64,000 bases of DNA from Alisma plantago-aquatica (GCA_963693085.1 OY856412.1:1062660744-1062724743); one strand, 5' to 3'. Numbered from the stretch's first letter, positions 46,407-57,824 are shown. Translations and numbers: made by a program. Notes: generated by a model from the sequence alone, not told the origin.

Positions 46407-48549
46407 ATGGATAAAATTAAGTTGAGATATGACCAAAGACTCTAAGTTGTATATCTCTATGTCTATCTCAACTTAACATAATAGGACACCAAGTTAATCC
46501 AAGAAATTAAATTTCCAAATATACATCTTAAACTACTTGTTTAGTTTGGATTCAAAAAATGTATATGATTAGTTGAGATTTAACCTAAATGTTGCTTTGA
46601 TATTTAAATATCTCAACTAAATCGAGCTTTAACTTTCATACTTTTGCTTTTAATTATAAACAATATTTGAAAACAGGTTTGAAACAACACAGAACCTTTC
46701 TCGGTCGAGACACTGTCGACCGAGGGATCTGTCGGTCGAGAAATGGTCGACCGAGCAGGCTTCTGTTGTCAAGTCTGAGATAAATCTTCTGAAATTGTTT
46801 TTCAATCAACCTAGTTTGCTATCAAATTGTTATTGATGATTGAATTAACATGCAAATCAAGAATAAAATATTGGAAGACAATTTTTGTAGCAAGACATAT
46901 TAATTGTTTACATTATATGACATTATGAGTAGAAAATCCTTAAACATATTGCAAAAGTGATGTGAGAAGACTAATCTTGAACAAACCTTATTCATTGTTT
47001 GAAAAGTTTCTTCGGCATGATCAATTATAAAAGTTTGTCTTAAAATTGAAAACTTATATGAGACTATTTTGGTTTACTCTCAATGGTTGGATTTAAAACT
47101 GAAAAATCATGATTGGCTTAACCAAGGAAATTACTGTTTTATCATAGATATGCTTCATCATGATCATTATGTTTCATTGGTTTAAAATAAGCTTTGATTC
47201 ATATATACAAACCATGAATGATCATTGTGATCCAGAAAATTGCAAATGTCATTAGCATAAAAGCATCTTGACATAATAAGATAATGCTTGTGGACACAGC
47301 TTGTAATGATGATGTTGCTATGACAAGCCAAACGGTGCCTCTTAGAACAAAATATTAATGTTTTTATCTATTTGCTTGTTCTAAGAAATCAAAAGCAAAA
47401 ATCTTGACTTTAAGATATTAATCTTGCTTTCAAAATATATTTTTCTAAAGGATCTTATGATAAGGGTATAAGAAGAAATGGGATTTGATATTTATGTACC
47501 CATAGCAAAGCATATGAAACATCTTTTACAATGAATGTAAAACATGCATTCTAGAAAAATCAAGGTCAAAGACTTCACTATGATGCTCATATTAAGTCTT
47601 CATAATAGGTATATCTTAATGTGCTTCAAAATTGATAATTATAGCTATCTGCAGAAATTATACTTCACATATGAATGTTTATCTTGGAAATCTGCAGAAT
47701 TTGCCTCTTGGTTAAAATTAAAATTGACCAAAGGGCGCCATGGTCGTAGTCAAGGGCAACCTAAAATAAGCTTTGACAAAATGCTTATTTGGACATCATT
47801 TTATTGCACTTAATCTTAGTATACTTTTGATAAAGGTCAAAATAAAAATTTAAAATTATTTGTGACCTTAGAAGCATCAAACTGCTTAAATTGTAAGATT
47901 AAGGGGGAGCTCATAACAACAAATTGGTTTAATTGATTAAGAAGCTTAGAAAAACATTGTAAACATCATTTGAATCTTGTTACGACCTTAGTATTTTTAC
48001 TCTTGATTATGAAGAAATCTATGAATTTCATAAAAATGATATATCTTGTACTTAAAGGAACTCTCTAAACAAATCAGGGCTTAACATCCCTTACATTTGG
48101 TTGGAGAAATTTTTATGTACTCTAAGATTAAAGGATTCTCATTTAATTTAGGGCTTAACATCCCTTGATAAATGAGAAATAAATATACATTCATCATAAG
48201 CTTAAAGGAATCTCATATCATTTCAAGGCTTAACATCCTTTGCAAATGATTGAGAAACAAATTGTGGATAAATTAGACAAAAATCCATGTTCCTAATAGG
48301 ATATCTATTTAAGGGGGAGCATAATATAAAATTAAGGGGGAGAAGAAAAATAAAATATTCAACTTGGATATCTTTTTGAAATGACAAAGGGGGAGAAAGA
48401 ATATAAAATCAAAAATATAAATGAGTTTCATAACATCTTGGTCAGCACTCATGGCTACAAAAGGTAATCTTCAGGTATGAAACTTACATGCTTTATATTT
48501 CCTTATTTCATATTTAGGAAATGTTTGTCATCTTCAAAAAGGGGAAGAT
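46407..48549 (+). mobile_element. Z internal non-coding tail with repeated PPTs
   Basis: About 2.1 kb replaces pol. Contents: two further CTCGGTCGA hairpins (46,700-46,724 and 46,732-46,755), an 89-codon frame (47,544-47,813) with no family signature, three GGCTTAACATCC(C/T)TT repeats (about 48,078, 48,150 and 48,228), and polypurine tracts AAGGGGGAG at about 47,901, 48,312, 48,335 and 48,384, plus the final one at 48,536-48,549. Confidence 0.8.
48536..48549 (+). other. Z final polypurine tract
   Basis: AAAAAGGGGAAGAT lies immediately before the 3' LTR start TGTTGGATAAA. Confidence 0.85.
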
Positions 48550-49989
48550 TGTTGGATAAATTGGACATTATAATAAATCCCTTTGTTTCGATGATGACAA
48601 ACATTTCATTCTTGTTGATCTAACGTGCTACTTGAGTGTTGCAGGAATAAAGTGGATGACAAAGCTCTAGGGAAACTATACGCTTGAATGATTGTAAAAG
48701 TCATACAATGTAATCAATTGTAAACTTGTACAAATATATAATGTACAAGTACTTAGATCTCATGTAAATCAAGCGTTAGATCTTCCCTAGCCAATCACCA
48801 CACTTAGATAGGTCATCCCTTTCAAATAGGATCACATATGCACACTCATACACACATAGTGCCTTAATTGAAAGATTGAAACAGGGTCAATCTCGGTCGA
48901 CCACACTCCTCGACCGAGACACTCTCGGTCGACAAACTTCTCGACCGAGAATGACTCAAGTAGCCGTTAGACACAGCTGACAAAGTAGTTGGCAGTTGCA
49001 AATGAACGTTGATCCAGAGAGCCTATCGGTCGACAAAACTTCGACCGAGTAGGTATCTCGGTCGACAATTTGTCGACCGAGATGGTCTCTGACAGCAACT
49101 GCAGAATAAAGTAACTAGCCGTTACTAATGCACCTAACTTATATCTAACGGCTAGTTAAGCACTTAGAAACCCCTAGAAGTTGTCTAGAACATCCTTAAG
49201 CATCCATAGGCCATTCCTATAAATAGGACATGCCTTAGGACACCAAAACATACCTAAGCTACACTTGTGCTATATTTGAGCAAGCAATTACATTTGCAAT
49301 CTATTTTGAGCAATAGAGCAATTCTTACATTGGCTATTCATTTCCATTGCTCTAATTTCGTGTCCTATAGGCTAGTATCTCCTATCCACTACAATCACAT
49401 TGTCATACACATTGGTTAGGAGATCTATACGCTTGATATAGGCAAATCAAGCCTTGTGCTTACAACGGTATTGTAATTTCTGTTTTCCTTCTTGTTCCTT
49501 TTATCCTTTGTATTCTCCTTGCTACTCCTAGGGTTGGAGGCTACAGATTGGAGAGGGTTTGACTTCTCAAGCAGAGAAGGGGACTTCAAGCTACTTCAAG
49601 AAGGCTATCGCACGGGAAGCTACTTCAAGAAGGCTATTGCAACGGGAAGCTACTTCAGGAGGAAGGCTGCTTCAAGGTGGTGCAATTACTTCTAGGTGAA
49701 GGCTGCTTCAAGGTTGGGCGATTACTTCTAGGTGAAGGCTGCTTGAAGGGTTTAGGGAAAGGAATTGTAATTTTATGTAAAGTCCTTGCGAGGTAATAAA
49801 ATTAATTTCTTTCCAAATCCCGGTTGGGTAAGCAACCGGGTAGTGGACTGACAACTTTAGTATTTGCTAAAGTTGGAACCACTCTAAATCCTTGTCCCCT
49901 TGTCCAATATTTTTGTGGTTGGTTGCTTGAGTTCAATAATTGTTAAAATTATATTTAAAACTCTATTCACCCCCCTCTAGTAGTTTTCA
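48550..49989 (+). repeat. Z 3' LTR
   Basis: Near-identical to 43,964-45,405, including hairpins, TATA box and tandem words. It ends TAGTTTTCA and is followed by AGGTG. Confidence 0.92.
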
Positions 49990-50230
49990 AGGTGAATGTC
50001 AACCACAAAGCTTTCCACACCACCAAATCAACAACATCAACAACCACAACCAACAACAAGAATATCCACAACCACAACATAGAAATAACATGATAAAAAA
50101 TCACAACCACAGGAACAACAATATCTACAACCACAACCTATTCGTTGTACACCACAACCACAATATATATCAAAAACATTCAAATTCAAAGCAGCCTAAA
50201 CATTTTCAAGTTCAGAATATATGATTATTT
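49990..50230. repeat. Repeat W copy 2, right part
   Basis: This resumes W after Z: CAACCACAA/CAACAACAT-rich, then CAAAGCAGCCTAAACATTTTC, matching 25,130-25,310. A 94-codon Asn/His-rich frame starting at 49,940 runs from the LTR into the array and is an artefact of low complexity. Confidence 0.65.
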
Positions 50231-51689
50231 TATAGGATCATTCTAAAATAGTTCAGGCGTATCACAATGGTTCAAGCATGTCAAAATCGGGTTGAATAAA
50301 AAGTGATATGTCGAAATTAGGCACATCAGATTTCAATAACAGTCTATACTCAATACAACATAACTTCATTAATACCCATACAATAGCTACTCTAAATTAG
50401 AAGCAATAATCTCACAAATACCTGAGTCCAGATTGGAGAGAAGAGATTGGACAGAAGAGACACCATCAAGAACAACCCTAATTCTAGCACCACAATCCAA
50501 AAAGGAGAAGAAAATTAACTCATCAGTATAATTGTTGGATCAATTAAGAATGCAATGAAGAATTAAAACAAGAGTGAAGGTTCCCACCTCTTCACAAAGG
50601 AATACTATTTGGAATAATAAGGATCAATATCAACAACAACAGCTTCAGAGAAAACCCAGTGGAGGATGCGAAGCTGGATGGGAAGCAATTCAATGAAGAA
50701 TGGTAGCAATATAAAGGCCGCCGGGAAGCTGTTGCCCTGCCTAGGATTTCCACTAGACCTGCTCGTTGACAAGATAGGATGATGCTCACCTAGGAGAAGA
50801 GGGTGTAAATGCCTTACACCTAAAGGGACAAGACATGGGTGCAGTAGGATTACCATGCTTTTTCATGCATAGTCTGCCCTTGTAGCCCGACAATGCCAGA
50901 CCTAATTGATTCCCCCCGCTACATGGGAGAGCAATTGCCATTGATTCCCTCCATGATCTGGAAGAGGTAGCTGACATTAATTCTCTCTGAGAGAGTCAGC
51001 CTCGGGTAGAAGTGTGGCTTTATATCATAGAGGCAGAATGACTCCTTTGCGGGAGGAGAAGACAACATCAAAGGTAGAGGCAGATGTGCGACAGTCGAAG
51101 CTATTAGGGTTGAGGGAGAGGGGTGAGGGATAAGGAGTCAAAATTTGGCATCCTAACCTAGATCATGAAATGAAATCATGCCTCCACCAGGGTGTAGGGA
51201 CTGACTTGGTCATGATTAAGGGATAAAAGAATCCCAAATGAGACAGATTAAGATTGGGAACCCAAGTTTCTTGGTCAACCCGGTCTGGGTTTGGCAGATG
51301 TGGCACTAAAAGACAAAATGGAATCCATATTGTATTCTATTCCAAACAAGGGTTTAAGATTTTGTCACTTGCACACACCAATACATACGTTTGACACATA
51401 CATGAAACCACTCCACTCTGCCCTCTATACCTGTTGTCTGCTGTGCCCCACTGTACCGCCTCAGGATCCCAAAAGCCAGTTTTCCTATCTACTATCCACT
51501 GTACCCAACCACTCATGACACACATACCATTCACAACACTCACACCACTCACAAAAAATGACCCCAACATCCCCCCCCCAAAAAAAAAATCAAAGGCCAA
51601 ATTTTTTATTTCTCCCTACACCTTCTCTTTCTTCTCCATGCACCCATTTCCTATCATTGGATCCTATTTACCATACCTCTAAAGGCACA
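50231..51689. other. No recognisable feature
   Basis: About 1.5 kb. Short overlapping minus-strand frames (50,592-50,977) have no motif that I recognise. A C8A9 homopolymer run lies at about 51,573-51,589. It could be decayed transposon or intergenic sequence. Confidence 0.5.
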
Positions 51690-52918
51690 CCCATTATCTA
51701 TTATTGCGTCCAACTAATACGTTAATGCACCCACATTATGTGCAACACGTCTTGTTTCTACAACATTGTATATATAATGCACCATGCTCGATTTGTGTGG
51801 CACCGTGCTGACTTTCTCTTGTAATGCACCAACTAGTATATTATTATGCCCAACTTATGCATTAATGTGCCCACTCAGTAGTGCAATGCACCTTGTTTTT
51901 ATTGCAATGTGCCCAATCGTTGTGTTAATGTAGATGGAGTGTAAAGTAATCTAATTATTGATAATGCACCCATTTAGCAGTGCAATGTGTTTCTTTTTGC
52001 TGCAAATATGCTTGGTTGATGTGTAATGTGCCTAGTTATGTAATGTACTGAATAGAGAAATGAAAGGGTACACTAGAGAAGTAATGGGACAAGAGGAGAG
52101 AAGTAATACACTCACTTCTACTAGAAATGCGCCCATATTGGAGTGTTAGACGCCCAATTCTATTACAAATTCACCCACATTTTATTGAATGTGACTAGAG
52201 AAGTAATGGATGAGAGGAGATAGTATTTTACCCACTTCTACTGGTAATACACTCATATTTGAGTGGAATATGCCACTTCTTTCAGTAATGCACCTATATT
52301 TTACTGAATGCATTGCTAGCATAGGTGGACGCATTCCACTCAAATGTGGATGCATAGCTAGTAGAAGTGGGCATATTTCACTCAAATGTGGGTGTGTTAC
52401 TAGTAAAAATGGATGCATTCCATATTTAATGAGGTGCACCTACTTTTACTAATAGCCCAGATTTGAGTGGAATGTGCCCACTTTTACTAGCATTGCGCCC
52501 AAATATCAACAGAATGTGTCAATTTTTAGTAATGACCCATATTTAATTGAATACATTGTTAGAAAAGTGGGGTATTTCTATCAAATAATGTGTGAATTGC
52601 TAGTAAAAGTGGACACATTCCACTCAAATGTGGTGTTTTACTAGTATAAGTGGATGTATACCATATTTTCATAGAATATATCCACGTTAACTAGTAATGA
52701 GCCTATATTTGAGTGGAATGTACCCAGTTCTACTAGAAAATGCATACTCCCCTCCTCATATGAGTGCATTTCACTCAAATGTGGGTGTGCTACTAGTTAA
52801 AGTGGATGCATTCCATATTTAATGGAATGCATATACTTCTACTAGTAACAAGTCCATATTTGAGTAGAATGCACCCACTTTTACTACCAATGCTCTCACA
52901 TATCAGCGGGATGCGCCC
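51690..52918. repeat. Irregular minisatellite, left block
   Basis: From about 51,690 TAATGCACCCA-type words recur every 30-40 bp. From about 52,100 the unit becomes clearer: CCCACTTTTACTAGTAATG followed by CATATTTGAGTGGAATG. Reverse-complement units (CATTCCACTCAAATGTGGGTG, ACTAGTAAAAGTGG) are interspersed, so neighbouring units can pair. It is interrupted at 52,923 by V and resumes at 55,973. Confidence 0.8.
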
Positions 52919-52923
52919 ATTTT

Positions 52924-53432
52924 TGTAACATCCATGACCTGGGTTATAACCTAACCCTGGAAGTTTTACCTAAATATGTAATTATATACTTGTGAATACT
53001 CCCTGGCATGTAATTAAGTTCCTCAGGAACATATATTTTCAATTTTTGCTAAAGTTGTAGCATTGTGTTGAATACAGGTGACCAATCCCAGCAGCAGCAG
53101 CACCAGGAGCAGCAGTAAATCTCAGGTGGAGATACATCCCGCTATATGGTGTAGTTAGAGTCAGTCCTATGTGTCCTCTGTACTCTCAGGTCTTGGAGTG
53201 TTTTGGTTATGAGTTGTGAGATTTTGTATCATGTTGTATATAATTACTCAAGAAGTAATTTGACAGAGTTGTAAATAGTTTAAATCCTTTTTCTATGGAA
53301 AAGGTTTGTGGTTTCAAGCTCTTATCTCGAAAAGTTTTAATTTCCCGTGATTTTTGTCTTCCGCTAATTATCGATTGCTTCCGCTTAAGTTTAAAACGTG
53401 TTTATATCGTGGTTTGGAGATCGGAGCCCACA
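52924..53432 (+). repeat. V 5' LTR
   Basis: Begins TGTAACATCC, ends GAGCCCACA. It contains a CAG/CAGCAC-rich stretch at about 53,085-53,115. Confidence 0.9.
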
Positions 53433-53470
53433 ATTAAGTGGTATCAGAGCCCACAATTAAGTGGTATCAG
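53425..53470 (+). repeat. 23-bp tandem duplication carrying the V primer-binding site
   Basis: The LTR end plus PBS (AGCCCACAATTAAGTGG and on to TATCAG) is repeated exactly at 53,425-53,447 and 53,448-53,470, giving two TGGTATCAGAGC sites at 53,439 and 53,462. Confidence 0.93.
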
Positions 53471-53476
53471 AGCAAG

Positions 53477-55407
53477 GAAAAGAATATGTAGTCTTCTGTG
53501 ATGCCTCCAAGAATGGACTTGGATGTGTGTTGATGTAGGATAAACAAGTGATTTCTTTTGCTTCCCGACAGCTTAAGAAACACGAGGAAAATTATCTGAC
53601 ACACAATCTGGAGTTAGCTGCTGTGGTCCATTCCTTGAAAATCTGGAGACATTATCTCTACGGAGAAACCTTCCAGATTTTCACAGACCACAAGAACCTT
53701 AAGTATATCTTCTCTCAGCATGAACTTAACATGAGGCAACGTCACTGGATGGAGTTAATCAAGGACTACGACTGTACTATTGATTACCATCTGGGCAAGG
53801 CCAATGTGGTTGCAGATGCCTTAAGTAGGAAATCAGCAACATCAACCATGGATAGAGCACAACTAAGTTCCTTAGTATGCTCTAGGAGAGATATGCTTAT
53901 CTCTTTAAGGCAAGACAATATGCAGTTGAAGGTGTCATTGTTAGCCGGTTTGTTAGCTGAGATGGAGATTAAACCTACCCTAAGAGAGCAGATAAAGGAG
54001 GCACAACAAGTTGATGCTGCAGTTCAACAGTTTAGATCTGAGTATGGTAGCGAGAAGCGAGATGGTTTTCATGAGTCAGATGACCAAGTGGCATGCTATC
54101 ATGGGAGGATGATAGTTCCAGATGTGGATAACCTGAGGAAGTTAGTTCTGGAGGAAGCTCATTCTTCGATGTATGCTATGCATCCAGGGAGCACCAAGAT
54201 GTATTGAAATTTGAAAGATATGTATTGGTGGCCTGGGATGAAGAGGGATGTAGCTGAGTTTGTTCTGAGGTGTCCTGTGTGTCAGCAGGTCAAGGCTGAG
54301 CACCAGAAACCTGCAGGAACAATGCAACCCTTACCCATACCACAATGGAAGTGGGACCATGTGACCATGGACTTTTGTTGTTGGCCTACCCAGGACAAGC
54401 AAAGGACATGATTCCATTTGGGTAGTTGTTGATAGGTTGACAAAGACAATGCATTTCTTACCTGTCAAAACAACCTATTCTGCTGAAAGGTTATCCCAGT
54501 TGTATGTTCAAGAGATAGTGCGTTTGCACGGAGTTCCTGTCACTATAGTTTCTGACAGAGGTCCCCAGTTTACAAGTCGCTTTTGGGAGTAGTTGCACAG
54601 AGCCCTAGGCACCAAGCTAAGGTTTAGTACAGCCTTTCATCCACAAACTGATGGACAGTCAGAAAGGACTATACAAACCTTGGAAGATCTGTTGAGAGCA
54701 TGTGTTCTCCAGTATACCGGGAGTTGGGATCTACATCTGAACTTGATACAATTTTCCTATAACAATAGCTATCAGCATAGAATTGATATGGCACCATATG
54801 AAGCCTTATATGGTAGACGTTGTAGATCACCTTTGTGTTGGTATGAGATTGGTGAACATCAGTTGTTAGGTCCTGATCTTGTGCAACAAACTACAGAGAA
54901 GATTAAAGTTATACAACAACAACTTAAGACTGCACAAGATAGGCAGAAGTCGTATGCTGATAAATGTCGTAGACCCCTAGAGTTCCAGGTTGGAGACAAA
55001 GTGTACCTCAAGGTCTCACCTTGGAAAGGAGTCCTTTGTTTTGGAAGAAAGGAAAGTTAGCTCCTAGATTTATGGGACCTTATCCAATCATTGAGTGAGT
55101 TGGAAAGGTGGCCTATAGACTAGAGTTACCTCATGAGTTGCAGAAGTTACACCCTGTGTTTCACATTTCCATGCTGAGGAAATGTCACCCAGACACCGAG
55201 TCAGTTCTACAACCTATGGAAGTAGAATTGAATGAAGATATAACATATGAGGAGGGACCAATGTCAATCCTTGATAACAGAACTAAAAAGTTAAAGAAGA
55301 AAGATATAAGCCTTGTGAAAGTCCTCTGGAACCATCGTGGTGTTGAAGAAGCCACTTGGGAACTAGAGGATGAGATGAGAAGGAAATACCCTGCTCTTTT
55401 CTCCTAA
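53477..55407 (+). pseudogene. V pol remnant: RNase H, integrase, chromodomain
   Basis: It opens in RNase H with VVFCDASKNGLGCVL, then [11 protein letters not shown] and DHKNLKYIF. Next come the integrase zinc domain (HPGSTKMY and [16 protein letters not shown]), the first catalytic block VTMDF, the second block SDRGPQF, the third block [10 protein letters not shown], and a C-terminal chromodomain ending WELEDEMRRKYPALFS. Breaks: stops near 53,537, 54,205, 54,590 and 55,096; frameshifts near 54,395 and 55,045. The longest unbroken piece is 53,548-54,207. No gag, protease or RT is present, so V is defective. Confidence 0.9.
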
Positions 55408-55457
55408 TACGCTTTATCGATTTCGGGGACGAAATCCTTGTGAAGGGGTAGATAATT

Positions 55458-55967
55458 TGTAACATCCCTGACCTGGGTTATAACCTAACCCTGGAAGTTT
55501 TGCCTAAATATGTAATTATATACTTGTGAATACTCCCTGACATGTAATTAAGTTCCTCAGGAACATATATTTTCAATTTTTGCTAAAGTTGTAGCATTGT
55601 GTTGAATACAGGTGACCAATCCCAGCAGCAGCAACACCAGGAGCAGCAGTAAATCTCAGGTGGAGATTCAGCCTGCTATATGGTGTAGTTAGAGTCAGTC
55701 CTATGTGTCCTCTGTACTCTCAGGTCTTGGAGTGTTTTGGTTATGAGTTCTTGAGATTTTGTATCATGTTATATATAATTACTCAAGAAGTAATTTGACA
55801 GAGTTGTAAACAGTTTAAATCCTTTTTCTATGGAAAAGGTTTGTGGTTTCAAGCTCTTATCTCGAAAAGTTTTAATTTCCCGTGATTTTTGTCTTCCGCT
55901 AATTATCGATTGCTTCCGCTTAAGTTTAAAACGTGTTTATATCGTGGTTTGGAGATCGGAGCCCACA
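55458..55967 (+). repeat. V 3' LTR
   Basis: Copy of 52,924-53,432, preceded by the chromovirus-type tail TTTCGGGGACGAAATCC and a weak purine tract GAAGGGGTAGATAAT. Confidence 0.9.
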
Positions 55968-55972
55968 ATTTT

Positions 55973-56175
55973 GTAGTAATGTATCATATTTAATTGGATA
56001 CATTGACAGAAAAGTGGGCACATTTCACTCAAATGTGTGCTTCTTGCTAGTAAAACAGACACATTTTACTCAAATGTGAGTGTTTTACTACTACAAGTGC
56101 TTTTTGATAGAATGCACCTACTTTTACTAGTAATGAGCCAATATTTGACTGGAATGCACCCACTTTTACTAGTAC
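55973..56175. repeat. Irregular minisatellite, right block
   Basis: Continues the 51,690-52,918 array after V, again with units in both orientations (CATTTCACTCAAATGTG; CACCTACTTTTACTAGTAATG). Confidence 0.8.
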
Positions 56176-56480
56176 TCCCCTCCTCACTTCCCTCATCCTC
56201 CTTCCTTTCCTCACTTCCTACCTCTCCTCCTTTTACTTTGCTCCTCACTTCTCTTGTCTCCTCTCTTTACTTCCCTCCTCACTTGCCTTATATGTCCTCA
56301 CTTTCCTCATATCACCTCCATTTGATCCACTCTCTTTACTTCTATCCTCTCCTCTTTTATTCCTCACATGTCTCCTCACTTCTTCAATCTCATCTCTTTA
56401 TTTCCCTCCTCAGATCGCTCCTCACTTCCCTCTCCTGCATTTAATCCCTCTCTTTACTTCCCTCCATTTGCTTTACTCCT
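56165..56480 (+). repeat. Pyrimidine-rich low-complexity tract
   Basis: About 300 bp dominated by CTCCTCACTTCCCTCCT-like words. The 135-codon Ser/Leu/Pro-rich frame over it (56,037-56,444) is a by-product. Confidence 0.85.
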
Positions 56481-57278
56481 CATACTTTACATATTATTTT
56501 TTAGAAGTACATCAGTATTAGTCTTGATGAAAAGTATTTTTTGTAACGATTGTGATGGTTTCTATTTTGTCAAAAAAATCTGATCAGGATCAAAAGTTAT
56601 ACACAAAATAATTTTCTCTCTCATTTTCCCACTCATCCTCTCTCCATACATGAGTCCAATTAGCCCACATCACCCTTGCCACATCACCACATCACCCACA
56701 TTGCTGGTTAATTTTATTCTGCCTATTACTACTGCAAACGACATGCAGTCTGCCAACTAGAACTACTTGCCTTGGGCCTCATTAAGCCAAAAACAGCTCC
56801 CACCTGGGTCCGATATGCCAAAACCGACCTCCAGACGTTCGTCACATACATGTTATCACCTAAACGCGCATGCGTCCTGAACTCATTTTTGATCTGATTT
56901 TTTTAAGGTGATGTTTTTACACCATAGTGTGGAAATTAATTTTCCGAAAATACATAGAAGGATATTATTTTAGTCGAAGTATATCAATTTGATATTTTTT
57001 CTCTTACATTTTTATTCTATCAGTGTTGAAGGTAGATAAAGACAACATATATTATGTTGATTATGATATAACTCGTGTTTATATGTAAATTTTATTTGAA
57101 AGCCCAAAGCCTTTATGTTCTGTGTCCTGCTCTATTTGAATTGCTAAGCATGGATTACGCTTAGTGGCCAGTGTGAGTCAGTGATTGGTGGCATCTCGAA
57201 TTGATTTGATGAATTCAAGCATATGCGCTATTTTCTAGCAACTAGTTGGTGATATTATTAATTAGCTCAGTGAACTAG
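56481..57278. other. No recognisable feature
   Basis: About 800 bp with no frames, repeats or motifs that I can support. It lies downstream of the protease pseudogene in gene orientation, so it could hold lost 3' sequence of that gene. Confidence 0.45.
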
Positions 57279-57611
57279 TCAAGCGCTTACCGCAAGTGTT
57301 TGGTTGTTCCCGAGCATAACGTTGGTAGGAAACACGCAATCAACAGAGCTCGCAACAACAGTCACCACCCACGGCGCCTCATATCCCACGCTCTGTGGCG
57401 ACGGACCACAGCGATCCCTTTCGTTCAACACAGGGGAACCTACAGCTATTGAAGCCGTGTGAGTGCCGTGGCCGTGGAGGTCCCGTGCAGACACGTATTC
57501 CTTTTGTTCCTTGGTACTATCTCGTGCCGATGATCTTCCTGGTGCAATCCTGTGCATCAAAGGCTTCGCCGGTCTGGCATGTGCCTTTCCACCGCGATGG
57601 TACTGGGCCGT
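57279..57611 (-). pseudogene. Plant subtilisin-like serine protease (subtilase, S8) fragment
   Basis: Plant subtilases are secreted endoproteases. Reading the minus strand across two frames: GPVPSRWKGTCQTGEAF (the block after the catalytic Asp), then CTRKIIGTR and a stop, then after a frameshift YVSARDLHGHGTHTAS holding the catalytic His, then GSPV. The sequence then jumps to GPSPQSVGYEAPWVVTVVAS and FPTNVMLGNNQTL, which normally lie well over 100 residues further on after the oxyanion Asn region. So there is one frameshift, one stop and an internal deletion; the Asp, PA domain and catalytic Ser region are absent. The 5' side ends exactly at a CACTA terminus at 57,612. This is the only host-gene-like sequence in the window. 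Confidence 0.88.
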
Positions 57612-57824
57612 CACTACTACAAAACAGACAATCTGTTGGGGAAATGACTCTTAACACAATTGAAATGTGTCAGTGTCAAAACCCTTGCACATTAGAGGAC
57701 CCTTACACAGAGGGTTTTATCTAAAATGCCCTGGCCCAAACTATTGTGTTGGAAAGATAATCCTTGCACGGAAGTTCACTTAAATACAATACTAGATCAA
57801 AATCTGCTTGGCTCGTACCTCTTC

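Larger units (their letters stand above)
43964..49989 (+). mobile_element. Z: non-autonomous Sirevirus-like Copia element
   Basis: This is a 6,026-bp element, TGTTGGATAAA...TAGTTTTCA, with a perfect 5-bp target duplication AGGTG (43,959-43,963 and 49,990-49,994). LTRs are 1,442 and 1,440 bp and differ at about 17 positions by eye (about 1%). Sirevirus-like traits: a TATAAATA promoter, repeated LTR palindromes upstream of it, a Gag tail with coiled coil and CCHC knuckles, and several AAGGGGGAG-type polypurine tracts before the 3' LTR. Pol is entirely absent, so movement must have used enzymes of another element. Confidence 0.88.
52924..55967 (+). mobile_element. V: internally deleted Ty3/Gypsy chromovirus
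   Basis: A 3,044-bp element with short LTRs (509 and 510 bp), TGTAACATCC...GAGCCCACA, flanked by a perfect target duplication ATTTT (52,919-52,923 and 55,968-55,972). Gag, protease and RT are missing; sequence passes from a duplicated PBS straight into RNase H. LTRs differ at about a dozen sites by eye (about 2%). Pol is chromovirus type, clearly related to Y though the LTRs are much shorter. Confidence 0.9.

Noticed and set aside
56037..56444. 135-codon Ser/Leu-rich frame
   Set aside because: Translation of a pyrimidine-rich low-complexity tract.
57395..57724. 109-codon plus-strand frame
   Set aside because: Antisense to the subtilase fragment and runs across the CACTA terminus.
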